This document shows, one piece after another, positions 34,990 through 43,523 of a stretch of DNA of 60,300 nt; positions within the stretch are counted from its first letter, which is position 1, and each line of letters starts with the position of its first letter. This stretch comes from Kribbella catacumbae DSM 19601 (GTDB taxonomy: Bacteria > Actinomycetota > Actinomycetes > Propionibacteriales > Kribbellaceae). The stretch is taken from positions 1 through 60,300 of the forward strand of contig NZ_AQUZ01000055.1 in assembly GCF_000372465.1 (NCBI RefSeq). The letters run 5' to 3'. The position numbers were made by a program, and so were the translations under genes. Under the pieces are notes generated by a model. That model worked only from the letters and a program-made list of their open reading frames with translations. It ran no database searches and was not told where the DNA came from.

Positions 34990-35931
34990 TTACCGTAACC
35001 CGGCCCGCTCCAGCAGACCGCCGATCCGGGAGATCTCGGCGTCGTCCAGGGGAATCGACGGGTACGCCGTCAGCGGGCACGCGATCACCCCGAGCAGGAA
35101 CAGCGCGACCTTGAACGCCCCGAGCGCTGCCGAGCTCGCTCCCATCCGGCTCCGATCCGCGACCTCGACGATCTCGAACAACCGGAACAGCCGGTCCTGT
35201 TCGCGCCGCGCGAGCTCGCGATCCCCGGCGGCGACGGCATCGAAGATCCGTACGTACCCGGCGGGATCGACGTTGCCCAGCCCGGGCACCACACCGTCCA
35301 CGCCGAAGTCCAACGCGCAGTCGACCGTCAGCTCCGAGCCGGTCATGATCGCGAACCCGTCGAGCCCGGCGTCAGTGCGATCGAGCACCAGCTTGCGCAG
35401 GCTCGTGTCCTGGCCGCTGGAGTCCTTGACTCCGGCAAGGATCCCCTGACGACCCAGCTCGATCATCACCGCGGAGGGCAGCTTCGTTCCACCGATCCGC
35501 GACGGGATGTCGTAGGCGTAGATCGGCGTATCCTCTGCCACCGAAGCCAACCGGGTGAAGTGCCGCTCGATCTCGGCCGGATGCGTCGCCGCATAAAAGG
35601 GTGCCGTGGCAACAATCGCGTCGACGCCGGCCTTCAGCGCGGCGGAGATGTGCGCGCCGGCCCGGGCGGTGGACGTGTCGATCGCCCCGGCCAGCACCGG
35701 CACCTGACCGGCCACCTCGGAGACGACGGTCTCCAGTACGGTCTGCCGTTGCTCGTCGGTCAGGAAGGTCCCCTCACCCGACGTACCGAGCACGAAGACG
35801 CCGCGGACGCCGCCAGTCAACTGGTGCTCGACCAGCCGCGCCAGCGAGGCGGTGTCGACGTCGTACTCGGGTGTCAGCGGTGTGACGAACGGCGGCACGA
35901 CACCGCTGAGCTTCTGGGCGGAAGTAGGCAC
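34990..35931 (-). CDS. DapA/NanA-family aldolase (N-acetylneuraminate lyase-like)
   Basis: 313 residues from a GTG. A class I TIM-barrel aldolase: GTSGEG (49-54) for carboxylate binding, Tyr140 in YAYDIPSR and the Schiff-base Lys169 in GVKDSSG. DapA enzymes usually have GTTGE and YNVPGR; the GTSGE and YDIPSR forms fit sialic acid or 2-keto-3-deoxy sugar acid lyases better. The sialidase next door points to N-acetylneuraminate, giving pyruvate and N-acetylmannosamine. No nanE or nanK is seen nearby. Confidence 0.82.
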   Translation of the reverse strand: MPTSAQKLSGVVPPFVTPLTPEYDVDTASLARLVEHQLTGGVRGVFVLGTSGEGTFLTDEQRQTVLETVVSEVAGQVPVLAGAIDTSTARAGAHISAALKAGVDAIVATAPFYAATHPAEIERHFTRLASVAEDTPIYAYDIPSRIGGTKLPSAVMIELGRQGILAGVKDSSGQDTSLRKLVLDRTDAGLDGFAIMTGSELTVDCALDFGVDGVVPGLGNVDPAGYVRIFDAVAAGDRELARREQDRLFRLFEIVEVADRSRMGASSAALGAFKVALFLLGVIACPLTAYPSIPLDDAEISRIGGLLERAGLR

Positions 35932-35955
35932 AAAGATCTCCCCTGGTTCAAACGG

Positions 35956-37005
35956 TCAAAGCGTGGACGGATCGAAGGTGGCAAAGCGCAAAGTGGCGAA
36001 GGACGACGTCTCCCCCGCCTCGTAGAACACCCCGACCCGGCCGCCGGGCAGCGCCACCAGATCGGAGTACCCGGACATGCCCGGATGGACGACTACTCCC
36101 GGCCGCCAGCTCAGACCTGAGTCGTCGCTGACAAACACGGTCAACTCCCGCCGAACCGACGGATCCACCGGCGTGCTCAGCAGCAACCGGTCGCCGACCC
36201 GGAGCACGCTGCCCTGGATCCCGGGTGCGGTGATCTCCTTGATTCCCTCGTACTGCGAATCGAGGGTGACGCCGCCATCCGAGGAGTACGCGTGCACCCG
36301 GGCCGGGCCGGTCCCGAGGTGGTTGCGCGCGTTGAAGTAGAGCCGGCCGTCGGCGAGCTCGACCACGGTCGTCTCGTTCGCGTTGATCTCGTCGCCGTCG
36401 TTGCGATCGACGAAACCGCGCGACCAGGTCAGCCCGCCGTCGTCGCTGAAGATGCAATGCCCGCCGTTGACCCCGGTCGGCACGACCGAGTGGTTGGCCG
36501 GCACGACCAACCGGCCTTGAGCGAGCGTGATGCCATGGCATGGTCCAGTGGCGTACCAGCCCCAATCGGCCGGCTTCACCTGCGCCGTGATCTCCACCGG
36601 CTCGCTCCAGGAAGCCCCGAGGTCGGTACTGCGCTGCACGTACACCCGCCGGCCGTTCTCGGGATCGGTGCCCCGGGCAACGGAAGTCTCGATCGCGTCG
36701 GCGCCGTTCTGGCAGCTGACCAGCACGAGGTCGCCGCTGGCCGGGTCGACCATCGGCACCGGGTTGCCACACGTCTTGCCCGGAGCCGCCGAGACCACCT
36801 GGGCCGGAAGCCAGCTTAAGCCGCCATCTAGCGAGCGACGTAGGACGACCTCGATCTCACCGGCGTCAGCTGCCGAGTGCAGGCGCCCCTCACAGAACGC
36901 CAGCACCGCCTTGCCCACAGCGATTACGGCGGGAATCCGAAACGTGTGATAGCGGCTGCCGACCGGGTCGAAGACGATTTCTGGATCGCCGACTCTTGAA
37001 GACAT
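35956..37005 (-). CDS. Sialidase (exo-alpha-sialidase, GH33-like) without signal peptide
   Basis: 349 residues from the ATG at 37003-37005. The FRIP motif (22-25) binds the carboxylate. Asp-boxes recur as SLDGGLSW, STDLGASW, SDDGGLTW and SDDSGLSW around a six-bladed propeller, and conserved acids lie in CEGRLHSAADAGEIE. A late Tyr in GMSGYSDLVALPGG suits the nucleophile. There is no signal peptide or anchor, so it should work in the cytoplasm on imported sialosides, feeding the aldolase 24 bases downstream. The start codon lies inside an inverted repeat shared with the divergent ABC operon. Confidence 0.87.
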   Translation of the reverse strand: MSSRVGDPEIVFDPVGSRYHTFRIPAVIAVGKAVLAFCEGRLHSAADAGEIEVVLRRSLDGGLSWLPAQVVSAAPGKTCGNPVPMVDPASGDLVLVSCQNGADAIETSVARGTDPENGRRVYVQRSTDLGASWSEPVEITAQVKPADWGWYATGPCHGITLAQGRLVVPANHSVVPTGVNGGHCIFSDDGGLTWSRGFVDRNDGDEINANETTVVELADGRLYFNARNHLGTGPARVHAYSSDGGVTLDSQYEGIKEITAPGIQGSVLRVGDRLLLSTPVDPSVRRELTVFVSDDSGLSWRPGVVVHPGMSGYSDLVALPGGRVGVFYEAGETSSFATLRFATFDPSTL

Positions 37006-37020
37006 AGGACGTACTATGTC
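37001..37020. promoter_or_regulatory. Operator of the divergent sialidase/ABC cluster
   Basis: GACATAG-GACGTA-CTATGTC, seven perfect pairs around a six-base centre, spans the sialidase start codon and lies 46 bases before the ABC binding-protein gene. Symmetry and size suit a GntR/FadR dimer, and the cluster encodes one. Confidence 0.65.
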
Positions 37021-37065
37021 ACTGTGAGGCCGCAGCCACAATCGCTCCCCCTGAAGTGAGGCCTC

Positions 37066-38688
37066 ATGCAGCTCAGCAGACGAACGTTCCTCGGTGGCGG
37101 CCTGGCCGCGGCGGCGGTCGCGGTCACCGGTACGCCCTTGATCAGCGGCTGCGCGGCCGGCAAGAAGAATCAGGCGGCCGCCAACCTCGCGGTGAAACTG
37201 CCGACGTACACGCGCTTCACCGGCGTGAAACCCGACCTGCCGGGCACGGACCTGGTGCTGGACGGGTTCCTCAAGTACCCGGCGAACCCGCTGAAGGCGA
37301 TCACCGACAAACCCGGTGACGGCCAGCCGATCACCTTCATGACCAACATCCCCGGCGCGATCCCACCGGCGGCGGACAAGAACCAGTTCTGGCAGGCGCT
37401 GAACGAGCGGCTCGGCTCCGAGCTGCAGATCAGCATGGCGTCGAACGACGAGTACAAGGACAAGTTCGCCACTCGCGTCGCAGGCGGAGACTTGCCCGAC
37501 GTCATCAACATCCCGGTCGACACCGTGCAGATTCCCGGCCTGGTGAAGGCCAAGTGCATGGATCTCACCGAGCAACTGTCCGGTGACGCCGTGAAGAAGT
37601 ACCCCTTCCTGGCGAACATCCCCACGCAGTACTGGAAGGGCTGTGTCTTCAACGGCGCCATCTACGGCGTACCGGTGCCGCGGGGGATGTCGCGGACGTC
37701 ACTGCCGCTGTATCGAGCAGACCTGCTTGCAGCCAAGGGCATCAAGGACCCGGCACCGAAGAACTTCCAGGAGTTCTTCGACTTGGCCAAGGAGATGACC
37801 GCGCCCAAGCAGAACAAGTGGGCCTGGACCCGGGTGCCGTTGTCGACCATCCGGCAGATGCTCGAGGTGCCCAACGTCTGGAAGGAGGACGGCGGCAAGT
37901 TCAGCTCGACGTACGAGCACGAGGCGCAGCTCGAGGCGCTCGAAGCGGCCCGCAAGATGGTCGCCGCCGGCGTGATCAACCCGGACGCGTTCAACGACAA
38001 GGCGACCGCACGCAAGCAGTGGTTCAACGGCGGGATCGCCGCCTTCGACTACGACAGCTTCGTCGCCTGGAACCAGTACTACGCCGACAACACGACCGAC
38101 GAGGCGTTCTCGGTGAACACGCTCGACGTCCCCGGCTTCGCCGGCGGCCAGGGCGCGCCCTGGATGGGTTCGGCGCTGAACAACGTCACCGCGTTCAGCA
38201 AGGACAGCAAGCACTCGGTCGAGACGTTGCTCAAGATCGCCAACTGGATGGCCGCGCCGTTCGGCACCGAGGAGTACCTGTTCCGCAAGTACGGCGTCGA
38301 GGGCCGCCACTACTCGCTCGTCGGCACCGACCCGGTACCGACCAAGACCGGCGTGGTGGAGACCGGGATCGGCCTGCAGTACGTCAGCGACTCCGCGTTG
38401 GCCCTGTACTGGTCAGGCAAGCCGGACGTGCCGCGCAAGCAGCACGCGATCCAGGAGAAGGTCGCACCACGACTCACCTTCGACGCGTCGTACGGGCTGT
38501 ACTCCGACACGCAGTCGAAGAAGCAGACCCAGCTCACGAAGACGATGACCGACCTGGAGAACCAGATCGTGCAGGGCAAGAAGCCGGTCGCGGACTGGAC
38601 CGCGGCGGTCAAGACCTGGAAGTCCTCGGGCGGCGACGCGATGCGGACCGAGCTGGAGAAGGCCTTCACCGACGCGGCAGGAAAATAA
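37066..38688 (+). CDS. ABC sugar-binding lipoprotein (LplA/YtcQ type)
   Basis: 540 residues. Twin-arginine-like start (LSRRTFLGGGLAAAAVAVTG) with lipobox LISGC (Cys29), so it is anchored outside the membrane. The large mature protein of the CUT1 LplA/YtcQ group has an early YTRFTGVKPDLPGTDLVLDG, KFATRVAGGDLPDVINIPVD and WGTR-like late region. These binding proteins usually carry oligosaccharides or complex glycans rather than monosaccharides. GAAGTGAG precedes the ATG. First gene of a three-gene import operon with no ATPase gene; a shared MsiK-type ATPase elsewhere is expected. Confidence 0.88.
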   Translation: MQLSRRTFLGGGLAAAAVAVTGTPLISGCAAGKKNQAAANLAVKLPTYTRFTGVKPDLPGTDLVLDGFLKYPANPLKAITDKPGDGQPITFMTNIPGAIPPAADKNQFWQALNERLGSELQISMASNDEYKDKFATRVAGGDLPDVINIPVDTVQIPGLVKAKCMDLTEQLSGDAVKKYPFLANIPTQYWKGCVFNGAIYGVPVPRGMSRTSLPLYRADLLAAKGIKDPAPKNFQEFFDLAKEMTAPKQNKWAWTRVPLSTIRQMLEVPNVWKEDGGKFSSTYEHEAQLEALEAARKMVAAGVINPDAFNDKATARKQWFNGGIAAFDYDSFVAWNQYYADNTTDEAFSVNTLDVPGFAGGQGAPWMGSALNNVTAFSKDSKHSVETLLKIANWMAAPFGTEEYLFRKYGVEGRHYSLVGTDPVPTKTGVVETGIGLQYVSDSALALYWSGKPDVPRKQHAIQEKVAPRLTFDASYGLYSDTQSKKQTQLTKTMTDLENQIVQGKKPVADWTAAVKTWKSSGGDAMRTELEKAFTDAAGK

Positions 38689-39633
38689 ATGCTGCAAGGC
38701 ACCAAGGCGAAGCCGCAGCAGCAGCTGTCACTCGGTCAGCGACTGTTCCGTGATCGAGTGCTGCTGCTGTTCGCGCTGCCCGGTACTGCGCTGATCGTTG
38801 CCTTCCACTACGTTCCACTGCTCGGCAACGTGATCGCGTTCAAGGACTACCAGCCGTTCCTGGGCATCAATGGCAGCGACTGGGCCGGCTGGGCGAACTT
38901 CTCAGTGATCTTCACCGGCGACCCGGCCTTCCTGCAGGCGTTGAAGAACACGCTGATCCTGACCACCCTGCAGTCGGTGTTCGTGTTCCCGGCGCCGATC
39001 CTGCTCGCACTGCTGCTGAACTCGTTGTTCTCCGAGCGGATCAAGCGGATCGCGCAGAGCATCCTTTACCTGCCGCACTTCATGTCCTGGGTGATCGTGG
39101 TCGCACTGTTCCAGCAGATGCTCGGCGGCAGCGGGCTGCTGAACAACTACCTCAGATCGCACGACCTGGCCACGCTCGACATCATCGGGAACTCCGAGCT
39201 GTTCCACGTCCTGCTGACGTCGCAGATCATCTGGAAGGACACCGGCTGGGCGACGATCCTGTTCCTGGCGGCGCTTTCCCAGATCGACTCGCAGCTCTAC
39301 GAGGCGGCGAGCGTGGACGGCGCGAGCCGGATGCGGCAGCTGTGGCACGTCACCATGCCCGGGCTGCGCGGAATCATCATCCTGCTCTTCATCCTGCGGC
39401 TGGGCGACTCACTGACCGTCGGCTTCGAGCAGATCATCCTGCAGCAAGCAGCAGTAGGACGCGACGTCAGCGAAGTACTGGACACCTACGTCTACAACAA
39501 CGGCGTGATCGGCGGGGCCTGGGGCGTGGCCGCGGCGGTCGGTCTGGTGAAGGGCATCGTCGGCGTCGTGCTGGTCCTGGCGGCCAACAAGGTCGCGCAC
39601 ATCTTCGGAGAGCAAGGGGTGTACAGCCGATGA
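38689..39633 (+). CDS. ABC sugar permease (LplB/YteP type)
   Basis: 314 residues with six membrane helices starting VLLLFALPGTALIVAFHYVP. The EAA loop that contacts the ATPase reads YEAASVDGASRMRQLWHVTM. The ATG directly follows the binding-protein stop, and its own stop overlaps the next ATG (ATGA). Partners are the lipoprotein upstream and the permease downstream, together an importer for the sialidase/aldolase pathway by context. Confidence 0.9.
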   Translation: MLQGTKAKPQQQLSLGQRLFRDRVLLLFALPGTALIVAFHYVPLLGNVIAFKDYQPFLGINGSDWAGWANFSVIFTGDPAFLQALKNTLILTTLQSVFVFPAPILLALLLNSLFSERIKRIAQSILYLPHFMSWVIVVALFQQMLGGSGLLNNYLRSHDLATLDIIGNSELFHVLLTSQIIWKDTGWATILFLAALSQIDSQLYEAASVDGASRMRQLWHVTMPGLRGIIILLFILRLGDSLTVGFEQIILQQAAVGRDVSEVLDTYVYNNGVIGGAWGVAAAVGLVKGIVGVVLVLAANKVAHIFGEQGVYSR

Positions 39634-40517
39634 CCCGCCGAATCGTCAATGGCGTGCAGATGCCTTCGTGGCCGATGCGAGGGTTCAAAGGCCTTGTGTT
39701 GCTGGTGTTCTGTGCTGCTGTCATCATCCCGTTCGTCGCGGTGATCTCGACCAGCATCGCGCCGAACAAGCAGGTCACCGACTCCGGCGGCCTGGTGTTG
39801 CTGCCGCGATCGGTCGACCTCGGCGCCTACCAGTCCCTGTTCGCGGGTGGTGTGGTCACGCAGGCGTTGTTCGTGAGCATCTTCGTCACCGTGATCGGCA
39901 CACTGCTCAGCCTCACGGCGTCCTGTCTGCTGGCTTACTCGCTGGCGCGGCCGGGCTTCACCGCCGGACGGCCGATCCTGCTGGTAGTGCTGTTCAGCAT
40001 GTTGTTCTCGCCCGGCATCATCCCGACGTACCTGGTGGTGAAGGGCGCCGGCCTGCTGGACAGCATCTGGGCGCTGATCGTGCCGACGATGGTGAGCGCG
40101 TTCAACGTGATCGTGCTGCGCGCGTTCTTCGCCAACCTGCCGGGTGAGATCACCGAGAGCGCCCGGATCGACGGCGCCGGCGAGCTGAAGACCTTCGCCT
40201 ACATCGTGCTGCCGCTGTCCAAGGCGGTGCTGTCGGTGATCGGGCTGTTCTACGCGGTGGGCTACTGGAACGCGTTCTTCTCCGCCCTGCTCTACCTCAA
40301 CGACAGCAAGCTCTGGCCGTTGCAACTGGTACTGCGAACGTACGTCATCAACGACACCCAACTCGGCAGCGCCGAACTCGGCACCGAGCAGCTGCCACCC
40401 CAGTCCTCGATCCAGATGGCCATCCTGGTCGTCTCGATCGTGCCGATCCTGCTCGTCTACCCGTTCCTCCAGCGGCATTTCGCCAAGGGCGTGCTGACCG
40501 GCGCGGTCAAGGGCTGA
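39630..40517 (+). CDS. ABC sugar permease (YtcP type)
   Basis: 295 residues from the ATG overlapping the previous stop. Six helices (LVLLVFCAAVIIPFVAVIST onward) and the EAA loop ITESARIDGAGELKTFAYIV. It heterodimerises with the preceding permease in CUT1 importers. Last gene of the operon. Confidence 0.9.
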   Translation: MTRRIVNGVQMPSWPMRGFKGLVLLVFCAAVIIPFVAVISTSIAPNKQVTDSGGLVLLPRSVDLGAYQSLFAGGVVTQALFVSIFVTVIGTLLSLTASCLLAYSLARPGFTAGRPILLVVLFSMLFSPGIIPTYLVVKGAGLLDSIWALIVPTMVSAFNVIVLRAFFANLPGEITESARIDGAGELKTFAYIVLPLSKAVLSVIGLFYAVGYWNAFFSALLYLNDSKLWPLQLVLRTYVINDTQLGSAELGTEQLPPQSSIQMAILVVSIVPILLVYPFLQRHFAKGVLTGAVKG

Positions 40518-40594
40518 GGTAGGGGATTGCCCAGGGCAACATCAGGGTTCGGCCTGGGCCCTTCCCGACGCTTCGGCCAGTACCGTCGAGGGGT

Positions 40595-41392
40595 ATGGGG
40601 ACACAAGCATTGGAGCGGGTGGAACTGGTCGGTGAACGGGGGAGGTCCCCATCGGGACCTGCACCAGTTTTGTGGAGGGTGGTGCGAGAAGCAGTCCTGC
40701 TGGCGACCATGTTCCTGATCTACAGCGCCGGCCGTCAGTTCGCTGCCAAGCACACCGGCTCCGCCTTCGACCATGCCCGCGAGGTGCTCTCCTGGCAGAA
40801 CTGGCTGCACCTGCCCAACGAGTCAGCGATCCAGCAGGCAGCGCTCCAGACCCCTCATCTGGTCGAGTCAGCGAACCTGTACTACGCCTCCGTGCACGCA
40901 CCGCTGACCGGCGCGGTGCTGATCTGGCTGAGCATCTGGCGCCCGAAGGCCTATCCGCAGGTGCGCTGGACGGTCGTGGCGCTGACCGGCCTGGCCACGA
41001 TCGGGCACATCCTGTTTCCGCTCGCGCCGCCCCGGATGATGCCTGGCTTCGTCGACACCGGGCTGCGGTTCGGCCAGTCGGTCTACGGTCCGGACAGCTC
41101 CAGCGGGGTGGCGAACCAGTTCGCCGCGATGCCCAGCCTGCACGTCGGCTGGGCCGCGCTGATCGCGCTGTCGATGATCCTGATCACCCGGACCAAGTGG
41201 CGCTGGCTGTGGCTGCTGCACCCGATCATCACGATCGGCGTGGTGGTGGTGACGGCGAACCACTACTGGCTGGACGGCATCGTCGCCCTGATCCTGCTGG
41301 CCGTCTGCCTGCCACTGCTGCTCCGGCCCGGACTGCGCAGCGACAGGCCCGAGCTGGATAAATCAGTCGCCCGGGAGTTGGTGCTCAAGTAA
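40595..41392 (+). CDS. PAP2-superfamily membrane phosphatase/transferase (PAP2_3)
   Basis: 265 residues with about six helices. The catalytic region has the inositol-phosphotransferase-like pattern: FPLAPPRMMP, then AAMPSLHVGWA and later ANHYWLDGIVA (second histidine and aspartate). This is the PAP2_3 group, related to Aur1-type inositol phosphoryl transferases, rather than the classical KX6RP phosphatases. The active site faces the outside. Substrate unknown, perhaps a lipid phosphate or phosphoinositol in cell-envelope synthesis. Confidence 0.85.
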   Translation: MGTQALERVELVGERGRSPSGPAPVLWRVVREAVLLATMFLIYSAGRQFAAKHTGSAFDHAREVLSWQNWLHLPNESAIQQAALQTPHLVESANLYYASVHAPLTGAVLIWLSIWRPKAYPQVRWTVVALTGLATIGHILFPLAPPRMMPGFVDTGLRFGQSVYGPDSSSGVANQFAAMPSLHVGWAALIALSMILITRTKWRWLWLLHPIITIGVVVVTANHYWLDGIVALILLAVCLPLLLRPGLRSDRPELDKSVARELVLK

Positions 41393-41439
41393 CGTGGCGG
41401 GGCTTCCCTGACCCACGACCGCTTTGCGGAGGTCCTGTC

Positions 41440-43446
41440 ATGCCCCCTGACGACCCGATCCTCCACGCCGAGAAGACCTACCTCAGTACTTCGCGCGCAG
41501 CGCTGGCCCGGATGCGGGAGAAGACCGGCTCGCTGGAGATCGCCAGCGCCGACCGGGTCAACACCGAGTTCCTCAAGGCCGCGATCTGGCGGCGGATGAA
41601 GGAACTCGAGGACGACCCCGACGTGCCGCTGTTCTTCGGCCGGCTGGACTACCTGCAGCCGGCTCGGGAGACCTTCCACATCGGCCGCCGGCACGTGAAC
41701 GACGACGCCGGCGAACCGCTCGTGGTGGACTGGCGGGCCGAGATCTCGGTGCCGTTCTACCGGGCCAGCAAGACCGAGCCGATGGGCGTCGGAACCCGCC
41801 GCCGGTTCGGTTTCACGCACGGCGAGATGACCGCGTTCGAGGATGAAGACCTGACCTCCGCCGCTCCCGAGCAGCACAGCAACATTCTGGACGCTGAGAT
41901 TGAGCGCCCCAGGTCAGGCCCGATGCGCGACATCGTCGCCACCATCCAGCCCGAGCAGGACGTGATCGTCCGCGCCGGGGTCGAGGACACCATCTGCGTC
42001 CAGGGCGCACCGGGAACCGGGAAGACCGCGGTCGGGCTGCACCGGGCGGCGTACCTGCTCTACGCGTACCGCGACCAGCTCAGCCGGGCCGGCGTCCTGG
42101 TAGTCGGCCCGAACGCGAGCTTCCTGCGCTACATCGGCGACGTGCTCCCCGCGCTCGGCGAGATCGAGGCGAAGCAGACCACGGTCGAGGAGCTGGTCGC
42201 CCGGGTGAAGATCGCCGGGCCCGGTCCAGCCGCCCTGGACGTGCTCAAGGGCGACGCGCGGATGGCCGAAGTACTGCATCGCGCGGTCTGGTCCCAGGTC
42301 CAGTTCCCTAAGGAAGCTTTGGTGGTTCCTAGGGGATCTCACCGATGGCGCGTAGCGGCATACCAGGCTGAGGAGTTGGTCAACGAGCTGCGGACCCGGG
42401 GCGTCCGCTACGGCGCCGGGCGGTCGATGCTGCCGCAGCGGCTCGCACATGCAGTCCTGCTGCGGATGGAAGCCGCCGGGGACTCCCCCGACGACCGCGT
42501 GCAGGACTCGGTGGCCCGGAGCCGTCCGGTCAAGCAGTACGCCGAGGCGCTGTGGCCGCTGGTCGACCCGGCCAAGCTGCTGTTCCAGCTGTTCACCGGC
42601 GCCGACCTGCTCGCTGAGCACGCCTCAGGGATCCTGACTCCTCACGAGCAGACCATGCTGCTGTGGGAGAAGGCGCCCAGATCGGCCGGAGCCGCGAAGT
42701 GGTCTGTCGCCGATGCCACCCTCATCGACGAGATCGCCGACCTGGTCGACCGGACGCCCAGCCTGGGACATGTCGTACTCGACGAGGCGCAGGACCTGTC
42801 GGCGATGCAGCTCCGGGCGGTCGGGCGCAGGTGCTCGACCGGCTCGATGACTGTGCTCGGCGACATCGCGCAGGGCACGACACCGTGGGCGACACCCTCT
42901 TGGGACGAGGCACTCGGGCACCTGGGCAAGAGCGGCGCCCACACCGAGGAACTGACTGCCGGCTTCCGCGTACCGGGTCAGGTGATCGAGTACGCCGCCC
43001 GCCTCCTGCCGCAGATCGCTCCCCACCTGACCCCGCCGACGGCGGTACGGCGGGCACGCGGTGAGCTGACCATCACGCGAGTGCCCGAGAGCCTGGCTGC
43101 CGCGGTGGACACGGTCGGCCAGGTGTTGGACCGGCCGGGGTCGATCGGGCTGATCGTGCCCGACGCGCTCGTCCCGGCGGCCCGGAAAGCCTTGCAAGAC
43201 AAGGGTTTGAGCTTCGCGGTACTGGGCGACGAGGATGACGTCGACGCCCACGTGGACGTAGTACCGGCCGGGCTGGCGAAGGGTCTGGAGTTCGACCATG
43301 TGGTCCTGGTCGAGCCGGCTGGGATCGTCGCGGGCGAGGCCGACGAGCGGACCGGCCTGCGCCGCCTGTACGTCTGCCTGACCCGTGCTGTCACCTCGCT
43401 GGCCGTCTTGCACAGCGAGGACCTTCCTAGGGTCTTGATCGGCTGA
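41440..43446 (+). CDS. HelD-type RNA polymerase recycling ATPase (UvrD-like)
   Basis: 668 residues. An N-terminal arm (HAEKTYLSTSRAALARMREK) and the DWRAEISVPFYRA block typical of HelD precede the SF1 motor: Walker A GAPGTGKT (189-196), DEAQD in HVVLDEAQDLSAMQLRAVGR, motif GDIAQGTTPWA, and C-terminal VPAGLAKGLEFDHVVLVEPA with LYVCLTRA. HelD removes RNA polymerase from DNA. The actinobacterial class includes HelR, which gives rifamycin tolerance in Streptomyces. I see no rifamycin-associated element upstream, so a housekeeping HelD is equally possible. Confidence 0.85.
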   Translation: MPPDDPILHAEKTYLSTSRAALARMREKTGSLEIASADRVNTEFLKAAIWRRMKELEDDPDVPLFFGRLDYLQPARETFHIGRRHVNDDAGEPLVVDWRAEISVPFYRASKTEPMGVGTRRRFGFTHGEMTAFEDEDLTSAAPEQHSNILDAEIERPRSGPMRDIVATIQPEQDVIVRAGVEDTICVQGAPGTGKTAVGLHRAAYLLYAYRDQLSRAGVLVVGPNASFLRYIGDVLPALGEIEAKQTTVEELVARVKIAGPGPAALDVLKGDARMAEVLHRAVWSQVQFPKEALVVPRGSHRWRVAAYQAEELVNELRTRGVRYGAGRSMLPQRLAHAVLLRMEAAGDSPDDRVQDSVARSRPVKQYAEALWPLVDPAKLLFQLFTGADLLAEHASGILTPHEQTMLLWEKAPRSAGAAKWSVADATLIDEIADLVDRTPSLGHVVLDEAQDLSAMQLRAVGRRCSTGSMTVLGDIAQGTTPWATPSWDEALGHLGKSGAHTEELTAGFRVPGQVIEYAARLLPQIAPHLTPPTAVRRARGELTITRVPESLAAAVDTVGQVLDRPGSIGLIVPDALVPAARKALQDKGLSFAVLGDEDDVDAHVDVVPAGLAKGLEFDHVVLVEPAGIVAGEADERTGLRRLYVCLTRAVTSLAVLHSEDLPRVLIG

Positions 43447-43523
43447 CCGATCCCCAACCGCAAGGCAGAGGTGTGCCGATCGAGCGGTCACCGTTGTGGT
43501 GGGACTGGCAGACTGTGGCGGTG

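Noticed and set aside
41393..41440. Rifamycin-associated element before the HelD-type gene
   Set aside because: GGGGCTTCCC begins like the element but the symmetric second half is missing, so I do not call it.
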